8,073 nucleotides of DNA from Methanolinea sp. SDB (lineage in GTDB: Archaea; Halobacteriota; Methanomicrobia; Methanomicrobiales; Methanospirillaceae), in assembly GCA_001412335.1 (NCBI GenBank), contig LKUF01000226.1, positions 1 through 8,073 on the forward strand, written 5' to 3'. Each line of letters starts with the position of its first letter. The stretch's first letter is position 1. The position numbers and the translations under genes are program-made. The notes beneath the pieces were generated by a model, which saw only the letters and a program-made list of their open reading frames with translations, was not told the origin of the DNA and did not search any database. Of this stretch, positions 1 through 4,681 are shown piece after piece.

Positions 1-301
1 TTCTGTTCAACTTTGTTCATATGCCTCGTGGCGCGTAGCGCTATTGTTATTGTGGGCTGAAAAGACGAGACATTTTTTTTCAGCCACGAGACGAGATCTG
101 CCATATTCTTATAGACTTTATCTATTTCTTGGTAAATAAAAGATTATAGAATCGAGAAGGAACAGAAACCTCTCAAGCGAGGCCGGGGTGGGACACGAAG
201 ATCTGTTCTTTGCCTGTCAGGCTTTCACATTCCCTGGTTATACCCCAAAACATATCTTCTGGAAATTCGTAACCACTATACCAACCCCCCGGTGAACCCC
301 C
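1..301. other. Gene-free leading region with inverted repeats and AT-rich stretch
   Basis: No credible coding region lies on either strand of this stretch. The first ~95 bases hold a nested inverted repeat with a T8 run (listed separately). Bases 101-150 are AT-rich, with TATA-like words such as TTTATCTAT (117-125) and GATTATAGA (142-150), which could be a promoter for the downstream regulator with a long leader. I see no clean single TATA/BRE pair. A weak 6-bp inverted pair, TGGTTA (235-240) and TAACCA (270-275), is also present. A minus-strand open frame runs through 173-400, but nothing in it is recognisable and it overlaps the regulator's 5' end. Confidence 0.5.
25..90. repeat. Nested inverted repeat with T8 run, possible transcript end
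   Basis: A perfect 9-bp inverted repeat pairs GGCTGAAAA (55-63) with TTTTCAGCC (77-85), leaving a 13-base loop. A second 8-bp pair, CTCGTGGC (25-32) with GCCACGAG (83-90), encloses it and shares bases 83-85 with the inner stem. A small GCGC-GTA-GCGC palindrome lies at 31-41. A run of eight T residues (73-80) forms part of the inner 3' arm. On the + strand the T-run plus hairpin would fit the end of a transcript entering from the left, since archaeal polymerase terminates at oligo-T. The upstream gene is outside the window, so terminator function is inference. The structure could equally belong to a small RNA. Confidence 0.45.
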
Positions 302-751
302 ATGGTCAGTACCATTCTTGTTGTCGATGATAACACCTACATAGTGGATGGTCTTGTCGCGATACTCAAAAAGAAAGGCTACAATACCATCACTGCACAT
401 AGTGGAGATGAGGCTTTGCGGAGACTCGAAACCCTTTCACCGGACCTGATACTTCTTGATATATCCATGGAACCCATGAATGGCTGGGAGACACTCGCAA
501 AGATAAGGGAAAATTTCGTCTCCCCGCGGATACCGGTGATAATTTTTTCTGCACGGAAAGGACTCGAAGAGGAGATGAAAGACAAAACATTCAAGGTGGA
601 TGCAGTCATAGCCAAGCCAATCAACACACGACTCCTTCTTGATGCGATAGAAGGTCTGCTTGAGAAGAATATGGCCGAACCTGGAGACCAATTTAATGGT
701 AGGGAAATATTGATAAAACTTGGGTTCGAAAGCCACATTCACGACAGCTGA
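302..751 (+). CDS. Stand-alone response regulator receiver-domain protein
   Basis: This 149-residue protein is a CheY-like receiver domain with no recognisable output domain. It should accept a phosphoryl group from a histidine kinase and signal through protein contacts in the cytoplasm. The acidic pair D9-D10 follows the first beta strand (ILVVDD). The phosphoacceptor is D53 in LILLDIS, the switch Ser is S83 in IIFSA, and the conserved Lys is K105 in AKP. Residues 1 to about 120 cover the whole fold. The last ~28 residues are an extension of unknown role. ATG 302 is chosen because it precedes the first strand directly and has GGTGA at 291-295, six bases upstream. No kinase gene is adjacent, so partner and output are unknown. 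Sampled stretches are near 44% GC, against roughly 58% in a sampled stretch of rpoA1, so the gene may have a different history from the polymerase operon. Family assignment is firm; pathway is not. Confidence 0.93.
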   Translation: MVSTILVVDDNTYIVDGLVAILKKKGYNTITAHSGDEALRRLETLSPDLILLDISMEPMNGWETLAKIRENFVSPRIPVIIFSARKGLEEEMKDKTFKVDAVIAKPINTRLLLDAIEGLLEKNMAEPGDQFNGREILIKLGFESHIHDS

Positions 752-760
752 GAGAGCATA

Positions 761-801
761 TCCTATCATTATCATCCTGGGGTGATGAAAAAGAAATAGG
801 A
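761..801. repeat. Imperfect hairpin between regulator gene and tRNA promoter
   Basis: Outer arms TCCTAT (761-766) and ATAGGA (796-801) are perfectly complementary. Inside them TCATC (772-776) pairs with GATGA (784-788) around a 7-base loop, with a purine-rich internal loop on the 3' side. It begins ten bases after the regulator's stop codon and ends before the tRNA TATA box. It could stabilise or end the regulator mRNA, but no T-run follows it directly, so it is not a classic intrinsic terminator. Confidence 0.3.
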
Positions 802-822
802 AGTCAGATATATCATAAGTAA

Positions 823-854
823 TTTTATATACTTTTCGTGCATTGTAATAATGC
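823..854 (+). promoter_or_regulatory. Archaeal stable-RNA promoter for tRNA-Lys
   Basis: TTTTATATA at 823-831 is a near-ideal methanogen box A (TATA box). About 25 bases downstream is ATGC at 851-854, matching the box B initiator seen at methanogen tRNA and rRNA promoters. The predicted start is therefore near 852-853, giving a 5' leader of about 20 bases before the mature tRNA at 873. Spacing and sequence both fit TBP/TFB-directed initiation. The promoter could also feed the rpo operon if transcription reads past the tRNA. Confidence 0.7.
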
Positions 855-872
855 TGCGTCGTACTTTATGGT

Positions 873-946
873 GGGCTCGTAGCTCAGTTAGGTAGAGCGC
901 CTGGCTTTTAACCAGGTGGCCGGGGGTTCAAATCCCTCCGGGCCCG
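873..946 (+). tRNA. tRNA-Lys (anticodon TTT)
   Basis: A full 74-base cloverleaf can be drawn. The acceptor stem GGGCTCG (873-879) pairs with CGGGCCC (939-945) with one G-U pair, and the discriminator is G946. The D stem is GCTC/GAGC (882-885, 895-898). The anticodon stem CCTGG/CCAGG (900-904, 912-916) holds loop CTTTTAA, with anticodon TTT at 907-909, decoding AAA and AAG lysine codons. The variable loop has 5 bases (917-921). The T stem GGGGG/CCCTC (922-926, 934-938, one G-U pair) holds loop TTCAAAT. There is no intron, and the 3' CCA is not encoded (CTTCC follows), so it must be added by CCA-transferase. The gene has its own promoter just upstream. Confidence 0.97.
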
Positions 947-969
947 CTTCCACGGCTTCGACCAGTGGA

Positions 970-974
970 TTTTT
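970..974 (+). terminator. Possible oligo-T stop downstream of tRNA-Lys
   Basis: A run of five T residues lies 24 bases past the tRNA 3' end. Archaeal RNA polymerase can release at short oligo-T tracts without a hairpin, so this is the best candidate for the end of the tRNA transcript. Five T residues make a weak signal, and read-through into rpoH is quite possible. Confidence 0.3.
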
Positions 975-993
975 CGCGGTGATGGATCTGGAG

Positions 994-1002
994 ATTAAAA
1001 TT
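994..1002 (+). promoter_or_regulatory. Weak TATA-like element upstream of rpoH
   Basis: ATTAAAATT at 994-1002 is the only AT-rich, TATA-like word between the tRNA and rpoH. Initiation 25-27 bases downstream of its centre would start at about 1023-1026, making the rpoH message leaderless or nearly so. The match to the archaeal TATA consensus is poor. The operon may instead depend on read-through from the strong tRNA promoter. Confidence 0.25.
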
Positions 1003-1025
1003 CTGCTGCAAAAGGGGGTTTTGGG

Positions 1026-1277
1026 GTGAGCATACGATTGAATGTACTGGACCATATCATGGTCCCTGATCATAAAATTATGAGCGAGGAGGAAGTAAGC
1101 CTGTTGTTTTCCTCGTATTCCATAACAAGCGAGCATTTACCAAAAATGTATCAAGACGATCCGGCGGTAAAAGTCATCGGAGCCAAGATCGGCGACGTGA
1201 TCCGGATCATCCGCACCAGTCAGACAGCCGGCAGGGCCGAATCGTATCGGCTCGTGATAAAGCGACCGAAGAAATAA
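1026..1277 (+). CDS. rpoH: DNA-directed RNA polymerase subunit H (Rpb5 C-terminal homologue)
   Basis: This 83-residue protein is the small archaeal RpoH subunit, equivalent to the C-terminal assembly domain of eukaryotic Rpb5. It binds the A subunits in the lower jaw, near incoming DNA. Family hallmarks are present: MVPDHKIMSEEEV (12-24), LPKMYQDDPAVKVIGAK (38-54), GDVIRIIR (57-64) and the closing TAG-x5-YRLVI (67-78). Length is normal for the archaeal family. The start is GTG at 1026; it leaves the usual short N-terminal strand before the VPDH motif, and no ATG lies nearby upstream in frame. GGGGG at 1014-1018 could serve as a ribosome site seven bases before it. It is the first gene of the polymerase operon, 79 bases after tRNA-Lys and 19 bases before the proposed rpoB2 start. 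Confidence 0.95.
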   Translation: MSIRLNVLDHIMVPDHKIMSEEEVSLLFSSYSITSEHLPKMYQDDPAVKVIGAKIGDVIRIIRTSQTAGRAESYRLVIKRPKK

Positions 1278-1283
1278 AAAATC

Positions 1284-1292
1284 GGGGCTGAT
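1284..1292 (+). promoter_or_regulatory. Shine-Dalgarno-like site supporting a CTG start for rpoB2
   Basis: GGGGCTGAT matches seven of nine positions of the archaeal Shine-Dalgarno sequence GGAGGTGAT. It ends four bases before CTG 1297, a workable distance for that codon, but it overlaps ATT 1291. This is the main local evidence favouring CTG 1297 over ATT 1291 as the rpoB2 start. Confidence 0.4.
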
Positions 1293-1296
1293 TGTT

Positions 1297-2853
1297 CTGA
1301 TAGACAGAAGTGTATTATCCAAGGCATATTTTTCACGGGAGCATGTTGCCCGCCACCAACTTGACTCCTTCAACAATTTCATTCTACATAATCTTCAAAA
1401 AGTTGTAAATGAGCAGAGAGTCATTGAGACCGACATCGAGATACGTGGCAAGAGCAACGAACCTGTATGGGTGGAACTGGGTACGATAGAAGTGAAAAAG
1501 CCTCTTGTCAGAGAGGCGGACGGTTCCCAGGGTGACCTTTTTCCAAGTGAGGCGAGGCTTCGCAATCTCACATATGCAGCACCCATCCACCTCGGACTGA
1601 CCCTTGCCCAGGGTGATGACAGGCAGGAACCCGTTGTCACGACAATCGGGCAACTGCCGATCATGGTTGGGTCGGTCTCATGCAACCTGTACGGGATGAG
1701 CGATGATGACAGGGTCATCCACGGTGAGGATCCCCTTGATCCTGGAGGTTACTTCATCGTGAACGGAACGGAGAGGGTTTTGATGACCCTTGAAGATCTG
1801 GCCTCAAACAAGATCATGACAGAATATACCGAGCGGTATAACGAGAGAATTTATGTCGCCAAGGTGTTCTCCCAGTATCGCGGCTACCGTGCTCTTGTTG
1901 TTGTCGAGAGGAACCGGAAAAACCTGCTTGAGGTCTCGTTCCCGTCAGTTGCAGGTCACCTGAAGTTCGTTGACCTGATGCGTGCTCTCGGCATGGTCAG
2001 TGATCATGACGTGGTTAATGCCGTATCCACTGACGAGGACATCCTCACGTACATGATGCAAAACCTGGAGGAGAGTGATTGTGACAGCCTGGAGGCAGGT
2101 ATCATGTATGTGGGCAAGAAACTTGCACCCAACCAGACCCGCGATTACCAGAGGAAAAGGGCTGAATTTGTACTTGACAACTATCTTCTGCCGCACCTGA
2201 ATTACCTGATGCCACCTGGTTTGAAAGAAGGAGACGAGGGATACCGGGAGGCTGTCGAAGGAGTAAGACTTGCCAAGGCGCATTTCCTGGGCCGGATGGC
2301 CGAGGCGTGTTTCGATCTCGTGTTGAACAAGCGCCGGATCGACGACAAGGATCATTACTCGAACAAGAGACTGAAACTTGCAGGTGACCTGATGGAAGAT
2401 CTCTTCAGGATCTCTCTGAACCGTCTGACCAGGGACATCAAGTACCAGCTCGAACGGGCAAGCATGCGTCATCGAGACCTCTCCATCGGAACTGCGGTGA
2501 GAGCCGATGTTCTCACGGAAAGACTCCTGCACCCCCTGGCAACAGGAAACTGGGTAGGCGGGAGGACAGGGGTGTCGCAGCTCCTGGACAGGGTGGATCA
2601 CATGAGTGTCCTCTCACATTTGAGGAGGGTGATCTCACCCCTGTCCAGATCACAGCCCCATTTCGAGGCACGTGATCTCCACCCGACACAGTGGGGACGG
2701 ATATGCCCGAGCGAAACCCCGGAGGGACCGAACTGTGGGCTGGTGAAGAATTTTGCCCAGATGGTCGAGATAAGCCGTGGTGTTCCGGATGAGGAAGAAG
2801 TTGTACGAATGCTCTATAACCTGGGTGTAGAGCACATCAAGGGGGATATCTGA
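1297..2853 (+). CDS. rpoB2: DNA-directed RNA polymerase subunit B'' (non-ATG start)
   Basis: This is the N-terminal half of the archaeal polymerase B subunit (Rpb2/bacterial beta), about 518 residues from CTG 1297, normal for B''. It builds the protrusion, lobe and fork. With position 1 at CTG 1297, the start reads xIDRSVLSKAYFSREHVARH, continuing through LDSFNNF, the conserved Rpb2 N-terminus. Further hallmarks are GGYFIVNGTERV (150-161), DDKDHYSNKRLKLAGDL (349-365), WVGGRTGVSQLLDR (419-432) and the fork region WGRICPSETPEGPNCGL (466-482). The stop precedes rpoB1 by one base. Oddly, no ATG, GTG or TTG lies in frame between stop TAA 1258-1260 and GTG 1471, although the frame is open and conserved throughout. 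CTG 1297 is preferred for homology and the GGGGCTGAT site; ATT 1291 and ATA 1300 remain possible. Starting at GTG 1471 would remove 58 conserved residues. Gene identity is certain; the exact start is not. Confidence 0.93.
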   Translation: MIDRSVLSKAYFSREHVARHQLDSFNNFILHNLQKVVNEQRVIETDIEIRGKSNEPVWVELGTIEVKKPLVREADGSQGDLFPSEARLRNLTYAAPIHLGLTLAQGDDRQEPVVTTIGQLPIMVGSVSCNLYGMSDDDRVIHGEDPLDPGGYFIVNGTERVLMTLEDLASNKIMTEYTERYNERIYVAKVFSQYRGYRALVVVERNRKNLLEVSFPSVAGHLKFVDLMRALGMVSDHDVVNAVSTDEDILTYMMQNLEESDCDSLEAGIMYVGKKLAPNQTRDYQRKRAEFVLDNYLLPHLNYLMPPGLKEGDEGYREAVEGVRLAKAHFLGRMAEACFDLVLNKRRIDDKDHYSNKRLKLAGDLMEDLFRISLNRLTRDIKYQLERASMRHRDLSIGTAVRADVLTERLLHPLATGNWVGGRTGVSQLLDRVDHMSVLSHLRRVISPLSRSQPHFEARDLHPTQWGRICPSETPEGPNCGLVKNFAQMVEISRGVPDEEEVVRMLYNLGVEHIKGDI

Positions 2854-2854
2854 A

Positions 2855-4669
2855 ATGAAGAAGGCAAGAGTATTCGTGGACGGTGCGTTGATTGGCCTCG
2901 TGGACGATCCGAAGGCGGTTGTGTCGCAGATAAGGAATATGAGAAGACAGGGTGCCTTATCGACAGAGGTCAATGTCTCGCACAAGGAGTTTAATAACGA
3001 CGTCATCATTCACACCGATCGGGGAAGGGCCAGGAGGCCCCTGGTCGTACTTCAGAACGGAAGACCCCTCATCACCGATGACGAGTTACAGAAACTCAAA
3101 AATAAAGAGATAGATTTTCACTATTTCATCCAGAAGGGCCTTGTCGAGTTAATCGATGCAGAGGAGGAAGAAGATCTCTTTATTGCCATCCATACCCAGG
3201 ACGTGACTCCGGACCATACCCACCTGGAGATCGATGCATCCCTCATCCTTGGTATCGGAGCCGCCCATGTCCCCTTCCCTGAACACAATGCCAGCCCAAG
3301 GGTCACGATGGGTGCAGGAATGGTCAAGCAGGCGCTTGGTTTTGCGGCTTCGAATATGAAACTGAGGCCGGACACCCGTGGACACCTCCTCCATTATGCA
3401 CAGAGGCCGCTCGTGCATACCCAGACATCAGACCTCATCGGATCTGATGACCGCCCGGCGGGCCAGAATTATGTAGTGGCCATCCTGAGTTACGAAGGGT
3501 ACAATATCGAGGATGCACTCATCTTCAACAAGGCCTCGATAGAGAGGGGTCTTGGGCGTTCACATTTCTTCAGGACATATGAAGGCGAAGAGAGGCGATA
3601 TCCGGGCGGTCAGGTGGATCGCATCGAGGTGCCTGACGAAGAAGTGACCGGGGCCCATGGTGCCGAGAGCTACAAGAACCTGGATGAAGACGGGGTTATC
3701 AATCCGGAAACGGTTGTCAATGAGAAGGATGTCCTGATCGGGAAGACCTCGCCGCCAAGGTTCCTCGAAGAACCGACAAGCGATCTCATCACGGTCGAGA
3801 AACGCCGTGACACTTCAGTCACCATGCGAAGCAACGAACACGGAATCGTCGACACGGTGATCGTGACCGAGGGCGAGAACAGCTCCCGGCTGGTGAAGGT
3901 CCGGACCAGGGACCTGCGTATTCCGGAAGTCGGGGACAAGTTTGCCTCACGCCATGGTCAGAAAGGAGTCATCGGTCTCATTTCGGCCCAGGAAGACATG
4001 CCTTTCTCCGAGGCGGGAATAGCCCCCGACCTCGTGATAAACCCCCATGCAATCCCAAGCCGTATGACCATCGGCCATATGCTGGAGATGATCGGAGGCA
4101 AGGTCGGATCCCTTGAAGGCCGGCGTATCAACGGAACCGCATTCTCCGGAGAGATCGAGGCTGACATCCGGGGGTCTCTCAAGAAACTCGGGTTTTCGCA
4201 TACAGGACGTGAGGTCATGTATGACGGGATTACTGGCAAGAAATTCGAGGCTGACATCTATGCCGGCGTGATCTACTATCAGAAACTGTATCACATGGTC
4301 TCCTCAAAGATGCATGCACGTTCAAGGGGGCCGGTCCAGGTTCTTACCAGGCAGCCCACAGAAGGCCGTGCCAGGGAAGGAGGCCTGCGTTTCGGCGAGA
4401 TGGAGCGCGACGTGATGATTGGCCACGGCGCCGCGATGGCGTTAAAAGAACGCCTCCTCGATGAATCTGACAAGGTCCAGGAATATGTCTGTGCAAACTG
4501 CGGTATGGTCGCGATGCTTGACCGTCGGGCCAACACAACCCGTTGTCTTGCCTGCGGTGGTGAAACCGACATCTACCCTGTCGAGATGTCGTATGCGTTC
4601 AAGCTTCTCCTTGACGAGATGAAGAGCATGGGCATAGCGCCGAGAATGAGATTAGAGGACGTGGTGTAG
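2855..4669 (+). CDS. rpoB1: DNA-directed RNA polymerase subunit B'
   Basis: This 604-residue protein is the C-terminal half of the polymerase B subunit, carrying the hybrid-binding, wall, anchor and clamp portions. Residues 215-226 (GYNIEDALIFNK) hold the acidic pair E219-D220 near the active site. KFASRHGQKG (362-371) supplies the conserved lysines that contact the RNA-DNA hybrid. GLRFGEMERD (510-519) leads into the clamp anchor. A zinc site is formed by C546, C549, C564 and C567 (CANC and CLAC). Length is as expected for a split B'. ATG 2855 lies one base after the rpoB2 stop, with GGGGGAT from 2841 as ribosome site, so translation is probably coupled to rpoB2. The B''/B' break falls between the fork and the following external region, its usual place in methanogens. 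All key residues are intact. Confidence 0.97.
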   Translation: MKKARVFVDGALIGLVDDPKAVVSQIRNMRRQGALSTEVNVSHKEFNNDVIIHTDRGRARRPLVVLQNGRPLITDDELQKLKNKEIDFHYFIQKGLVELIDAEEEEDLFIAIHTQDVTPDHTHLEIDASLILGIGAAHVPFPEHNASPRVTMGAGMVKQALGFAASNMKLRPDTRGHLLHYAQRPLVHTQTSDLIGSDDRPAGQNYVVAILSYEGYNIEDALIFNKASIERGLGRSHFFRTYEGEERRYPGGQVDRIEVPDEEVTGAHGAESYKNLDEDGVINPETVVNEKDVLIGKTSPPRFLEEPTSDLITVEKRRDTSVTMRSNEHGIVDTVIVTEGENSSRLVKVRTRDLRIPEVGDKFASRHGQKGVIGLISAQEDMPFSEAGIAPDLVINPHAIPSRMTIGHMLEMIGGKVGSLEGRRINGTAFSGEIEADIRGSLKKLGFSHTGREVMYDGITGKKFEADIYAGVIYYQKLYHMVSSKMHARSRGPVQVLTRQPTEGRAREGGLRFGEMERDVMIGHGAAMALKERLLDESDKVQEYVCANCGMVAMLDRRANTTRCLACGGETDIYPVEMSYAFKLLLDEMKSMGIAPRMRLEDVV

Positions 4670-4681
4670 GAGGGGAATGGT

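Noticed and set aside
173..400. Minus-strand open frame of 75 codons across the region upstream of the regulator.
   Set aside because: It overlaps the 5' end and ribosome site of a clear receiver-domain gene, has no recognisable motif and no visible promoter. Its downstream part reads somewhat protein-like, so a decayed gene cannot be fully excluded, but there is not enough to call one.
1945..2601. Long minus-strand open frame inside rpoB2.
   Set aside because: It is a shadow of the plus-strand gene; its translation has no family features and the rpoB2 frame is unambiguous.
1471..2853. Taking GTG 1471 as the rpoB2 start because it is the first conventional start codon.
   Set aside because: It would cut off 58 open, conserved residues, including the YFSREH and LDSFNNF motifs, and leave a 193-base gap in an otherwise tightly packed operon.
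2840..2860. The B''/B' break considered as a disrupted or frameshifted rpoB.
   Set aside because: The split at this place, with a new ATG and ribosome site, is the normal gene arrangement in methanogens, not damage. The same applies to the A'/A'' break at 7319-7327.
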